Shown in pieces: positions 22,525 to 33,000 of a stretch of 64,000 nucleotides of DNA; the first letter of the stretch is position 1; the number at the start of each line of letters is the position of its first letter. A program made the position numbers and the translations under genes. The notes below the pieces were generated by a model. That model made no database searches. It saw only the letters and a list, made by a program, of their open reading frames with translations, and was not told the origin of the DNA. Origin of the DNA: Antitrichia curtipendula (lineage: Eukaryota; Streptophyta; Bryopsida; Hypnales; Leucodontaceae). The stretch is taken from the NCBI GenBank assembly GCA_951230915.1, contig OX579635.1, positions 48,856,001-48,920,000 of the forward strand. Direction: 5' to 3'.

Positions 22525-25500
22525 TCAAGTGCTTGAATTGTCTTCAAGATCTGGTGCTGGTTGCGTTGCATTATTCAAACGACTTGATCTACGGACTTCC
22601 TGGCCAAAAGGCCCCGCTCAATGAGCAGTTGGAATACACACATCAGCATCTTCTGATGCCTCATCACAGTCGCGATTTGCGTTGTTGTCATCTTCGTCGT
22701 CTACACCATCAAAATAGAATGGATCTTCGACAGCATCTGAGGTCTAATAGCCCTCGACCTCGGAAGTTTCATTTTGAAGCTCAGTGACTATTCTTCCACG
22801 TCCACGATATCTGGGCACAAACCTCTTGTGTCGTTTCACAGCAAGGTCTGTGCCATCAACCTCTACAGTCGGTCCTCTTCGACCTCCGGAAATCACAGAT
22901 GGTGTGGTCGTCAAAGTGGGGTCCGGAGTGTCCGTTCGGGTGAACGGTTCTATCAGCACTCCATGGCGTCTCACTCCTATTCCCCGGATAGGGTTTGTAG
23001 GGGGGGTTGACAATGATGCTCTGCTAGTGTTCTTTCCTCTGCGAGAACCATGAGAACGCGACACATATTCACCCATGGCGGGGTCACAAGGAATTTGAAG
23101 GGGTCTTCCACCTCTAGTAGTATTCGAAATGTTCTCCACCGTCACTTCAGCATTCCCTATAGAGCCTAATCCTTTTCCAAAATGTATGGAGGTAGGATTT
23201 GGAGTTCTAGTAGCAGATGGAATAGACCGTTGCACCTCTCGGCCTCGTCCATGACCAATTATAGGAGCCGCAAAAGAGGGCTGGAGCGCAACACTAAATT
23301 ATGTTTGAAGAATGTCATCATTTTCCATATGCTCAGGGTCAAAACGCCCCCCAAAACCAATGTGTTGTTCATTTGTTGCATCTATACAAGCCATTCTCGT
23401 ACCTCCGATGTTTGTAGCATGGTGCCTTGTTTCAGATATATTGTCACCGGCTTGGCCTCCCACCCCGCCAGGTCTCCTACTACCGTTGCCATTATGGGCA
23501 GACCCATCATTATTTTGAGTTGTACGATTCCCCAAATTCCCTCCATTCCCATCATTGGAGTCGTCTCTATTCCCTCCATTGTTTCCTGGACGGGGGTGAT
23601 CGTTGTTGTTGTCATCATCGGAGGGGGGATCATCATTGCCAGGAATTGCTGCATTGGCTTCTTTGCCCTCGGAAGAAGAAGAGATTCATTGACCAGCATA
23701 CGCTCCACCAACGCCTTCGTTTGGAATAGGAGGAGGTGAAAGGTTGCGGCGAGGACCGGGCCCCCAATGATTTTCAGGAATATTGTCATCGAGATCTGGT
23801 CCAACCCCGTAGTAATTCCTCGCTTCCTCAAGGTGATCGGCCCCTTCTCCCCACAAATCTACATTTGCCCGGAATGGCGCAGGGGCCCTAGGCATTTCCA
23901 TCTCTTCGTCTTCTGCATCTTCTGCTTGCATTGCAACAAATGCTCGATTAGGTTCGTTCACTGGGACGGGGCCAAGAGCATCTGGATCGGAATCCTCCGA
24001 GAGCACATTTACGTCATACCAACGAACTGGATCGGCCCCTGGTCTCTGACGAAGGACATGGCTATTGGTATAGATGTATACCAAAGCTTTGGCCTTATCC
24101 ACTGTCAAGCGATTTCTGCTCCTGTTGTGGACAAATGAATACATACTCCAATTCCTTTCACAAGACAATGCCGAACATGTAAGGGATAGAATACGCTCTG
24201 CTATTTTGGACAAGGCCCGATCTGAGATCCGGTGCCACCATTGGTGGGGAAGCAAACTGCTCTCACGAATGTTGGGTGTTTCGTCAAGACTGTATGGTCC
24301 AGTATCCTCTTCGTATTCAGTTAGTTCCTCCATGACGACATCAAAACGCACACCCACCACATCTTTTAATTTGTGGACAACCCGATACAATGCACGCAAC
24401 GCAGTTCCGTCTTCTTTAAGCTGCGGATGGTCCCTGATGTATGGATTCAACAACGCACCTGCATAGTGAAGATCAGTAAATCCGAATTTCCATCTTTTTT
24501 CGAAGGTTATCTCCAACTCGTTAGCTAAGACATCGGGTAGGTTGAAGGGTGGCTCTTTTAGTGAAAACACGTGTGCCCTCAAATTGTGCATTGTAAGCCA
24601 CGCCTTGCCCATGGTTGGTTCTCGGCCATCAAACACACGCAAGGCCTTCAGCACGTCTTCCACTATGAACACATAATCTCTGCATCGTTGCCAAAAACCC
24701 AGCTCTCTAATAGTGTGGACTATAGAGCCTGCGATGGTAGCCGATTGCGGACCATTTGGTACATCCCGTAACCCCGCCATGTAATTCTGAACACGTGGGT
24801 GTAGTATCAAGGCCTCCAGTGCAGTCCTCAATAGAACCAACCGTTGCATCATCAGGAAGTTACAAGCAAAGCGGGTTTCGGCAGGCACTAAGAGCTGCTT
24901 GTTTGGACTCAACTCACGAAAAGTGGACATTGTTGCATGATGGGCCCTAATGTATTGGCACAGGTGTTTTGCCCGGGCAATTAAGTTCTTGAAATCCGGG
25001 AGTTTGGCCCAATCTTCCAACAACAAATCTAGTGTATGCGCCATACAACCCTGCTTGAAGATATGTGGGTATGTGAAAATGACATCCTTCATTGCTCCAA
25101 GCATGTTTTTGGCGTTGTCCGTACAAATTTGGGTTACATATTTGGGACCCACCTTGTCAATGAAGGCTTTCACTTGGTTTGCTATGTACGTCATGGTCTT
25201 CAGTTGCCCAGACGTGTCTATGGATCCCAAAAACACATCACCAGTGGGACAAGACATCATGACTTTCATTAGGGGCCGATGATTGACATTGTCCCAACCA
25301 TCGGTGCACAACGTGACCCCATAATTCTTCACAGCAAAGGCCGTTTTTGCTTTGATCTCGTTCTCGATTTGCAATCTCTTGGGTTCAATCAAATGGGTCC
25401 TGAACTGATGGTACGAAGGTGGACTGTATTCAAAGCACGCTACAGAGGTTGCCCTCACCGCCGCGATGAATGCTGGATTCCTCGCCACATTCGCTTCATA

Positions 25501-26007
25501 GAAAAAACTTGCCCACTTTTCATCCAAGTCCTTCCTCTTTGCCATATTCATAGCATCCTCCATGCATTGTTGATGTACTGGTCCAGATCTTGTTGAATTT
25601 GAGGCAGCGCGGCTCATAGATCGTTGCGGAGGCTCAAATGATTCGGATGGATGACTACCATTTGTCTGCCCTCCCCCCGTTACTTCATTTTGAGTGGACT
25701 GGCTTGAACTCGCTATGGGACCAACTATGCTTGGAGCGATCGGATCTGACTGCATGCCTTCCACGTTTTCAACCATCATTCGTTGAGGAACAAAGTTTGC
25801 ACAGTTGGCAAATCGATGCTACACAGCCCAAGGCATTTGGGGACACAAAGATTTATTCGACTTGTTTTTGAACCCAAAATGCGCAAAAGCCCGCTCACGT
25901 TTGTAGCTAAATGTGTTGTTGCAGAAGAGGCAAGTCACTTTACTTCCATCATCTGAAAAATTGTACCACAGTTCCCACTCCCTCGTTTGTTTTCATAAGG
26001 TACCCAT
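22525..26007 (-). pseudogene. hAT transposase, copy 1, broken only by in-frame stops
   Basis: One reading frame can be followed from ATG 26007 to about 22525 without any indel. Stops interrupt it at 25993-25995 (TGA), 25819-25821 (TAG), 23686-23688 (TGA), 23299-23301 (TAA), 22744-22746 (TAG) and 22618-22620 (TGA). The first part holds a BED-type finger (WELWYNF, C-x2-C, then HFGF). The longest open part, 23686-25779 (697 codons), contains the DUF659/RNase H-like core with CTDGW (158-162), CTDNA (219-223) and GCMAHTLDL (244-252). The C-terminal dimerisation region follows, with QWWHRISDRALSKIA and SCERNWS (539-545). D160, D221 and E541 fit the hAT catalytic triad. Past the dimerisation domain lies an Asn/Gly/Asp-rich, then Arg/Gly-rich tail of about 400 residues. 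The N-terminal stops should prevent translation of the BED finger together with the core. Confidence 0.85.
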
Positions 26008-26275
26008 TACAGCCCCGGGTAAGTGCAAAATAGGATGTTTCAACAAGGGTTCAGGATTCTTCAATGTCTTCAAGGAATACGTGCCAGTAACAACTGTTAG
26101 CGCCGATCGTCCGCTTGAACTGATTTTGACATCACCTCAGCAGAAAACCGGGACAGTCCTCCACCCACTACCTCAATCAACCCAGGAACTCAAAATGAAC
26201 ACTTGGAAAGAGGCACGGGTGGAAGACAAAGGGCCTTTTGCTGCCCCCTCTGCTTTTATACAATATTGTTGTAGT

Positions 26276-26600
26276 GACGGGGACCTAGTCAGTACAGGCG
26301 GGGACTTGTCGCATGGGCGCGAACGTTGTTGGGCTTGGGCGCGGACGCAAACAGTGAGGGCGCGGACGCGAGAAGGTCAGGCGTGGACGCAGGGCATGGG
26401 CGGGGATGTTGTCGCGGAAGTCCACGACCGAACGCATTTCCGGGCGGGGACGTTGTCGCGGAAGTCCGTGCCTGGACACATTGCCGGGCGGGGACGCCCG
26501 CGCCCGGACAGTTTCACTAGGCGGGAACGGAGTGCGCGCCAGGGCCCATAAGTACCCGCCCAGTTCGGGTACGTTCCCCAATGCCGACCGGTCAGCCCTG
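26276..26600. repeat. GGGCGCGGAC-core array upstream of hAT copy 1, ending in CCCTG
   Basis: About a dozen units (GGGCGCGAACGT, GGGCGCGGACGC, GGGCGGGGACGT and similar), with spacers of a few to about 15 bases, sit 5' of the transposase gene. The GC-rich part closes with GGTCAGCCCTG at 26590-26600. Read from the other strand this begins CAGGGCTGACC, similar in its first bases to the CAGGGTTGTCA left ends, so it may be the right terminus. The flanking 8-mers I compared do not match, so no target duplication supports it. Confidence 0.5.
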
Positions 26601-26766
26601 AAATCGTGGAATTCGCTCTAGAGCTCCATGTTGGGGCTTTAGACCTCGGCATTGCAGTCAGGACTCGTCACGTCCATTTGACTACTTCCTTCCTTCCGAT
26701 TAAAAACAATTGCACTATTCCGTAGTTGAGATTTGTTCTTAGCATGCGCTAAAATCTTGATGCAGT

Positions 26767-27844
26767 ATGTCCCAATCTAGTCAGGGCACGGTAAATGAAA
26801 CGGTTGATGTTCTTTGTACTATGAGGCCTCGTGATAAGGGGAGGGCTCGCAATTGCAAAGCATCCAAAAAGCACTTGCATATTCTATTTGATTCAAATAA
26901 GCTAGCCTTTGCTGGTTGGAAAACCGAACCACAACCTTGGATCAAAAAAACTTGTGACAAATACATTGATTGGTGTCACATAGATAAAGTATTTCCACAC
27001 AGTGAGCACAAAAAAACACTGCAAGCGCAGTGTAGCCAACCTGCACTATTGCAAGGACCCAAAGTTCCTTGAAAGATGCATCCAAGTACATCAGCACCTA
27101 TATCGCACCGTGTATGTAAATAGGAACGAATGTAGCCTTGCCATCTTGCGTATGGTGTATGCAGAGCAGAAACTACTTCGTCGTGTAGATTGGTCTACGA
27201 TAAAGACTGCTTCAACACAAATTGTGAAAGCTCCAGAGAGCATTGAGATCCCACATGAACGGAAGTATAGCTATGGGGGCTTGTCTAAGGCAAAATATGC
27301 TATAGAACACATTGCAGATGAGTTGGTACAATGGTCCGAAGATTCAGATGTTGACCTCAAATCTGGATGCACAAAGGAGGAGAGGGATGAAATATTGCTT
27401 AATCTAAGAGACACTCAACTTCAGTCTTATTATGAGTCTTTGGTTTCATCGGAGAGCACTGAAGGTGTTCATATCGGACAGGAAGAAACAGAAATTCACA
27501 GCAACGTTGCTGGATCATCATTTGAACCACTTGAGAATTTGGGGGAACAACTCGCGGTTATTGATAGGTGGAACCAACTTGAGCGAGGATGTTCAAGAGA
27601 TGGGACTAAGTTGGAGCCTTCCATGATGACAGAAGGATTATTACATATGGTGGACGGGGAAACAGGGATGTCCAACCTAGACAATGCTTCTTTATTGAAG
27701 ATTATTGAAGGCCTAAAGGGCGAAGTTTCACAACTTCGTCGAGAGAAGGAGATCATACAAAAAGAGTTCAATATTAAAGAAGAAGGATACAAAAAGAGGA
27801 TTGAAGACTTTGAGCATGTTCGCCGCCATATTGATGAAGCTTGA
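26767..27844 (+). pseudogene. Unknown coiled-coil protein gene split by an A7-run frameshift
   Basis: Two overlapping frames join naturally. The first runs from ATG 26767 (MSQSSQGTVNETVD). It is protein-like to the AAAAAAA run at about 27013-27020, after which it soon ends at 27072. The second is protein-like from that run (HCKRSVANLHYCKDPKF) to TGA 27842-27844. Removing one A would give a single frame of about 358 codons. The N-terminal part is Cys/Lys/Trp-rich, the middle is acidic, and the C-terminus (SLLKIIEGLKGEVSQLRREK) is a strong coiled coil. No known family is recognised. Either one base was gained, the homopolymer was miscalled, or slippage occurs in expression. It lies just outside the hAT copy 1 right margin and is not obviously part of it. 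Confidence 0.5.
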
Positions 27845-28180
27845 CCTCTTTGAATTGACCAGTGAACAATGCAGTTCAGGCGTTAGTAAAATACATTAGG
27901 GGCATAGGGGCATTGTATATTTGTTTATATGATAAAACCTAGGACTGTTCATGATCCTAAGATTGTTCATGTATTGATGTGGAAACATTGTATGCTCTTT
28001 GGTTGTAATTTGAAGCTTCAATGACAAGCCCTCTTCTGCAAGTCTAAGATCATAATTGCACCTACAACCTCACGTTGCTTATGTTGAGTTTGATGGTCTA
28101 CAAATGCACTTTTCTCAATTGTATACAACCACAAAGCACAAGATACATAGGTTTAGAAAAGTAACCAAAAATTTGATTGT

Positions 28181-28700
28181 TTTAACCCCTAAAGGACCGG
28201 ACGACCGGTTGTCCCCTCGGAGTACAATTTCGGTGATTGGGTCCGGGCAGATTCCTACTATCTCAATTTCTAGTAATATATTTTGGGATTTTTGGAGGTT
28301 GTGTATTTTTGCAAGAGCTTTGTGAAAATATAATTTTTATTTTCATTCATGCCTAGGAGCCAAAGTTATGGCAAAATAAGCAAAAATGGAATTTGGCAGG
28401 CAGGCCAAAATAAATCACAAAAAGTCTAACAAATTTATTCAAATTTTTTGATTCAAAGATTATATTTTTGTCTACATGTGACTAATAATGAGAAAGTTAT
28501 GGACAATCTTAGTTTTTCTGAGCAATGTAAGCATCTTCTCGAAAAAATAACTTGTAGAATTCATTTTTGAATGCAATTTTTAGAATTTAAAAAAAATAAT
28601 TGTTAAATAGGGCTAGATTTTCTTGCTAGAACAATTTCTTTGTTGGGATAATTGTGATTCCATTTCATCTAAAAGCAATTAATAATTTAGTATTTTCTTC
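28181..28700 (-). mobile_element. TTTAACCCCTAAAG-end element, second copy, truncated
   Basis: It begins TTTTAACCCCTAAAGGACC and shares the internal order TATAATTTTTATTT, CAAAGTTATGGCA, AAAGTTATGGACAATCTTA and GCATCTTCTCGAAAAAA with the copies at 13990-14869 and 37428-38361. The far end is not found before the GC-rich tandem array at 28873, so it appears truncated or interrupted. It is non-coding. Confidence 0.55.
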
Positions 28701-28872
28701 AATCTTGAACCTAGCTCTGCTTAACAATTAGTTTTTAATGAGTGAAAACTAAAAACTAAGTGCTTTTTTTGCTAATTTTTCTTGGTACATTCTCAACTCA
28801 ATTACTTAACATAAATAAGTAAAAAATCAAAATCAATAGTGCAAATAATTTCAACTAAAAAGATTCAAAGCC

Positions 28873-29300
28873 AAATGGCTTTCGGGAGTGTCCGAGCGCG
28901 GACTCATGGGGCACGGACTTAAGGAATTCAGAATCACTCCCGAAAACCCAAATGGCTTCCGGGAGTGTCCGGACGCGGACGCATGGGGCGCGGACTCAAG
29001 GAATTCAGAATCACTCCCGGAAGCCATTTGGGTTTCGGGAGTGTCCGGGCACGGACGCATGGGGCACGGACTCAAGGAATTCAGAATCACTCCCAGAAAC
29101 CCAAATGGCTTTTGGGAGTGTCCGGGCGCGGACGCATGGGGCACGGACTCAAGGAATTCAGAATCACTCCCAGAAGCCATTTGGGTTTCGAGAGTATCTG
29201 GGCGCGACGCATGGGGCGCGGACTCAAGAAATTCAGAATCACTCCCGGAAGCCATTTGGGTTTCGGGAGTGTCCGGGCGTGGACGCATGGGGCGCGAGGC
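28873..29300. repeat. 77-bp tandem repeat with a hairpin core that flips orientation
   Basis: About five and a half units of 76-77 bp. GAATTC at 28924, 29001, 29077 and 29154, with AATTC at 29231, marks the period. Each unit has GGGCGCGGACGCATGGGGC, then CGGACTCAAGGAATTCAGAA, then a hairpin ACTCCC...GGGAGT. The hairpin loop reads CCCAAATGGC in some units and GCCATTTGGG in others. Order along the array: forward, forward, inverted, forward, inverted, inverted. It adjoins more GGGCGCGGAC-type words to 29375. Confidence 0.85.
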
Positions 29301-29372
29301 GCGGACTTAGTTCTGGGGCGCGAACTCTAGGGCGCGGACTTACGGACTAGCGAGGACTCAAGGGCGTGGACT

Positions 29373-29640
29373 CAGGTGAACAGCACCTTTGCTGTGACTT
29401 TGACTTTGACATGGGATTCTTCCTCTCCATTCAATGTGGATTGCATTTATTTGTTGCACTTTGCCTCTCATTTTTGCTCCCTTGTTTGTATGATTAAATA
29501 CGCAAATGAATAAAGTACACCTACTCCACTTTCCAAAGGAATTCAAGGGAAAATTATACTATAATGGCCAACAATACATGTGTTGTTTTTTCATAAGCAC
29601 TTGCTAATGGAATTGTTGAATTAAAATTATGAAACACACG
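29373..29640 (+). repeat. AT-rich module following a GC array, copy A
   Basis: This roughly 260-bp segment aligns with 31316-31560 at high identity. Shared words include CATGGGATTCTTCCTCTC, TTTGCCTCTCATTT, TTTGTATGATTAAATAC, CACCTACTCCACTTTCCAAA and GGCCAACAATACATGTGTTG. Both copies follow a GGGCGCGGAC array, so array plus AT module moves as one unit. A third trace, CATGGGATTCTTCC, follows the array at 39715-39800. Confidence 0.75.
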
Positions 29641-29869
29641 GATTTCCGATTTCTAGCCATTGCCTTCATATTGTTCAATTTTTAGGAAATAGTACTCTAT
29701 TCCTTTTCAAATAGTTATTCATTTAATTGTTGAATTTGGAAAGAGAGAACTAAAACAATGGCTCTATTAACATTGTTTGGAGCAAAGGATTTTATTCCTT
29801 AATGAACTTTTATCCATTTCATTGTTGGAGTTCGGTTATCGCGAATAATTTTGTAATTGTCGGAATTAG

Positions 29870-30017
29870 CGAGAAGGGTTTGGTGGCGAAGCACTTCTAT
29901 CTTTATTAATTTATTTATCTCTTTCGGCGTGGCACAAGTGTGTGTTCCCACAAGGCTTTGAAAATTTCATTGTCGGAAATTGCAAGAGAGGTTTGGTGGA
30001 CAAGCACTTCTACCAAT
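29870..30017. repeat. Segment duplicated around the 62-bp minisatellite
   Basis: Phrases such as GGTTTGGTGG, GAAGCACTTCTA and CTTTCGGCGTGG (29878-29935) recur as GATTCGGTGG, GAAGCATTTCCA and CTTTCGGCGTAG near 30625-30680, and partly near 29985-30010. The minisatellite therefore sits inside a larger tandem duplication of the same locus. No ORF is present. 29641-29869 is AT-rich with nothing recognised. Confidence 0.5.
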
Positions 30018-30565
30018 TTTTGTAATCTTCAATGATAGCCACTCCCAATGATGAAAATCTTAATCACTCCCTCCCGGTTCCACTCTCTCCCCATTTTTTT
30101 TATCTTTAAGGGTAGCCACTTCAAATGATGAAAATCGTAATCACTCCCTCCCCATTTTTTTTTATCTTTAAGGGTAGCCACTTCAAATGATGAAAATCGT
30201 AATCACTCCCTCCCCATTTTTTTTTATCTTTAAGGGTAGCCACTTCAAATGATGAAAATCGTAATCACTCCCTCCCCATTTTTTTTTACCTTTAAAGGTA
30301 GCCACTTCAAATGATGAAAATCGTAATCACTCCCTCCCCATTTTTTTTTATCTTTAACGGTAGCCACTTCAAATGATGAAAATCGTAATCACTCCCTCCC
30401 CATTTTTTTTTATCTTTAAGGGTAGCCACTTCAAATGATGAAAATTGTAATCACTCCCTCCCCATTTTTTTTTATCTTTAAGGGTAGCCACTTCAAATGA
30501 TGAAAATCGTAATCACTCCCTCCCCTTTTTTTTTTATCTTTAAGGGAATAAGGGTAGCCACTGCC
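30018..30565. repeat. 62-bp minisatellite, about eight copies
   Basis: Units begin TATCTTTAAGGGTAGCCACT at 30101, 30163, 30225, 30287, 30349, 30411, 30473 and 30535, an exact 62-bp spacing. They continue TCAAATGATGAAAATCGTAA, TCACTCCCTCCCC and a T8-T9 run. Seven copies are almost identical. A diverged unit precedes them (30018-30100), and the last is partial. Near-identity implies recent expansion. Confidence 0.92.
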
Positions 30566-30939
30566 AATGTGGTTTCACCGTGAGGCCTTAGAAATGCTAT
30601 TGTAAGAGTTGGCAAGAACTCAAGAAGGATTCGGTGGAGAAGCATTTCCACCCTTATTAATTTTTTTCCTTTCGGCGTAGTGTTGTAACAAGGCTTAAAA
30701 GTTTAATTCTCTAAATAAGCAAACATGGATAACATATCATTAAAACATCATTAAACGATATGGACATATATTTTTAGAAGCGGAATAGGAAAGACATATA
30801 GAGGTAGTTACTTCAATAATTTAAGTCATCAAGGACGTTAAGATTTATGGTTTTCAGGGTTTTAGGGTATTAGGTTTACTAGTTTAGGGTTTGGAAATGG
30901 GTTTCAGCCGAATGTCTAGGGTATGGTTTCTGAAAGTGT

Positions 30940-31310
30940 TTGGGCGCAAACGCATGGCAGGGACTCAATGCCGGGCGTGAACCCTGGGGCGGGGACGTAA
31001 TTCCCTGTCGCGTCTGTTGCGCGTGGGCGTGGACTCCTGGGCGCGGACGGAGGAAGGGCGAGGACTCATGGGCGCAAACTTACATCCGGGCGGGGACGTA
31101 ATTCCTTGTCGCGTCTGTTGCATGCAGGCATGGACTCCTGAGCGCGGACGGAAGAAGGGCGAGGACTCATGGGCGCGGACGAGGGACAGAACGGGGACAT
31201 AATTCCCTATCGCGTCTGTTGCGCGCGGGCGTGGACTCCTGGGCGCGGACGGAGGAAGGGCGAGGACTCATGGGCGCGGACTTACGTCTGGGCGGGGATT
31301 GAAGGGCATG
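30940..31310. repeat. GGGCGCGGAC array organised as three 101-bp units
   Basis: GACGTAATTCCCTGTCGCGT starts at 30994, its counterparts start at 31095 and 31196, giving a 101-bp period. Each unit contains TGGGCGTGGACTCCTGGGCG, GGACGGAGGAAGGGCGAGGA and CTCATGGGCGC. The block has the same core motifs as the other GC arrays and is followed by the AT-rich module copy B. Confidence 0.85.
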
Positions 31311-31315
31311 TCTTT

Positions 31316-31560
31316 GGAAACAGCACAATGGACTTCGGCATGGGATTCTTCCTCTCTAGTCAATTGCAGTTTTTTATACTTTGCCTCTCATTTATGCTTC
31401 CTAGTTTGTATGATTAAATACCCAAATGGAGAAGTTCACCTACTCCACTTTCCAAAGGAGTTGAAGGGGAGATTATATTTTCATGGCCAACAATACATGT
31501 GTTGTTTTTCCACAAGCACTTGCTAATGAAATTGTTGAATTAAAATTATGAACCACTCAT
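31316..31560 (+). repeat. AT-rich module following a GC array, copy B
   Basis: This is the second copy of the module described at 29373-29640, collinear with it and in the same orientation, ending ...TTGTTGAATTAAAATTATGAA in both. Short open frames in it are not conserved between copies. 31561-32057 is AT-rich with no gene I can support. Confidence 0.75.
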
Positions 31561-32057
31561 AATGGATTTTTCAATGGCCGCGCTCACAAGTTTTGACATT
31601 TCTTATACTTCTTCTTGTACTGCTATATTTCAAGATGGCAAAATCCTAATATTAGATATGCAATCATACAATTTTGGATGTCATGTACAGATTGCAATTG
31701 AAGTAATGGTCCAAGAGAAAATATCATCTTTTATTTATGGTTTGTTATAAGTCTTTTTTTTTTCCCCATATCAATTTATCCATTTCATTTTAGACGGTAT
31801 GGAAACTCTTGTTTACCGGGTAATGTCTGCATGTTCTTTAAGAAACAACTCACAAATTTCTGAATTAAATTTTTTTTTTAAGGAAAGGTTCATTTGGAAC
31901 TTGGAGGGACAGTCTTACCATTGGGATTATGGTGTCTCAATTGTATGTATTCAATTTTTGTTAACACATTTTTTTGTTTCATTCAAATCTTACTATCTTA
32001 GACCTACTTTGACTTCCGAATTTTTGGATGAAAACATGTCCACAATGGTGGTGCTTA

Positions 32058-32302
32058 TTTAACCCCTAAAGGCCCAAGGCCAATTTTTTGGCAAAAACTA
32101 CTCAAAACTGCCATTAATATAGCAAAGAGCCCAAAAAAAAATTTAATGTATTTTTTGCATATTTTACCATAGGATCTTGTACTAAACTAGTGTAAGAATG
32201 TGTGGAAGAAATTTTAGAAACTTTGACCAAGTAGATTGCAAGATATTTGCATTTAAAGTGAAGGAATCAAATTTTTTCGCACCTCATTCAACTACATTTT
32301 TG
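32058..32302 (+). mobile_element. TTTAACCCCTAAAG-end element, third copy, cut by a hAT-like end
   Basis: TTTAACCCCTAAAGGCCCAAG is followed by AAAACTACTCAAA and GGATCTTGTACT, then a TTTGACC word, as at 37428-37640 in the same orientation. The homology stops where CAGGGTTGTCATATCGGGCG begins at 32303. The simplest reading is that the hAT-like element inserted into this older element. Confidence 0.6.
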
Positions 32303-32570
32303 CAGGGTTGTCATATCGGGCGGGTCAGGGTGATCGGACGGGATGGACGGACGGGCAAACCGGACCGGACGGGCAAACCGGACCAGACGGCCGGACGGTC
32401 CGGACAAGCCAGACGCCTTTCATTTTTGAAAAATTCCAATTGTCCATGCTGGCGGTCCACGCTGGAATCAGGGCGCGGACGTGAAAGTCAGGGCGGGGAC
32501 CTGAGTGCAGGGCGCGGACGGATTCGTCGGGGCGCGGATGTGTTAGGGAGGGCGGGGACGCTACAGTTTA
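32303..32570. repeat. hAT-like left end of copy 2 with GGGCGCGGAC-core array
   Basis: It begins CAGGGTTGTCATATCGGGCG and runs through GGACGGACGGGCAAACCGGA repeats, then TCCACGCTGGAA. It ends in five to six GGGCGCGGACGT-type cores up to about 32555. The segment aligns with 17545-17730, the presumed left end of hAT copy 1. The minus-strand transposase of the same family lies about 1.2 kb inside, as expected for a hAT left end. Confidence 0.6.
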
Positions 32571-32579
32571 ATTTGAATG

Positions 32580-33000
32580 AAGTAGAAGTTCTACTTTTTC
32601 CAGGATCATGTTGAAGGCTTTATTTTGAAAAATAGTGGCTACAAGTGTCTCAAATTCATATCCAATACAAAGAGACATCTTTGTAGTCATCTTGAAAAGG
32701 GTTGGTTTACGAATTTGAGGATACAACTGTACAAGGGTTTGGATTTCAAATCATATACAAGTTATGTCAATTTTGGTTTCAAGTTCAATGAGTTCATTTT
32801 CGTTGCTGGATAGTGGATATTAGAATGGTTTGGATTTGAAATTCAGGTACGTTTTTTGGGGTTGTACTTGAAGTTTTCATTTTTGTAAACAGAAGCTCAA
32901 ACGGTTTGGAATCAACATCAAATGCGTGTGATATTTGTTGTCCATCTAATTGGATTAGATTTAAATCAAAATCCTTCTAACAAACTAGCAATGTAGCGCC
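32580..33000 (+). repeat. Diverged relatives of the satellite unit
   Basis: Successive segments of about 80-95 bp carry the theme GGCTACAAG, TTTGGATTTCAAAT, ATATACAAG, TTCAAGTTCAA, ATTTTCGTTGCTGGATA. The stretch GAAGGCTTTATTTT through TGGCTACAAG matches 38476-38520 closely, the ramp into the satellite. It is too diverged to be an array monomer but has the same element order. 33001-33496 is AT-rich with no gene beyond hAT 3' flank. Confidence 0.5.

Noticed and set aside
23299..23831. Frameshifts in the tail of hAT copy 1, suggested by overlapping short frames
   Set aside because: Codon-by-codon reading shows that the segments 23686-25779, 23299-23535 and 22744-23235 are all in one frame, separated only by stop codons.
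28888..29350. Three overlapping open frames of 120-140 codons on the plus strand
   Set aside because: They are produced by the 77-bp tandem repeat, which shifts frame with each unit; the same peptide appears in all three frames.
30840..30935. Interstitial telomere tract (TTTAGGG-like words)
   Set aside because: Only scattered single TTTAGGG words are present, with no tandem head-to-tail repeats.
28873..31310. CRISPR-like look of conserved cores with variable spacers
   Set aside because: Core length, spacing and unit structure are irregular, the host is a plant, and no cas genes exist. The spacers are short and low in information.
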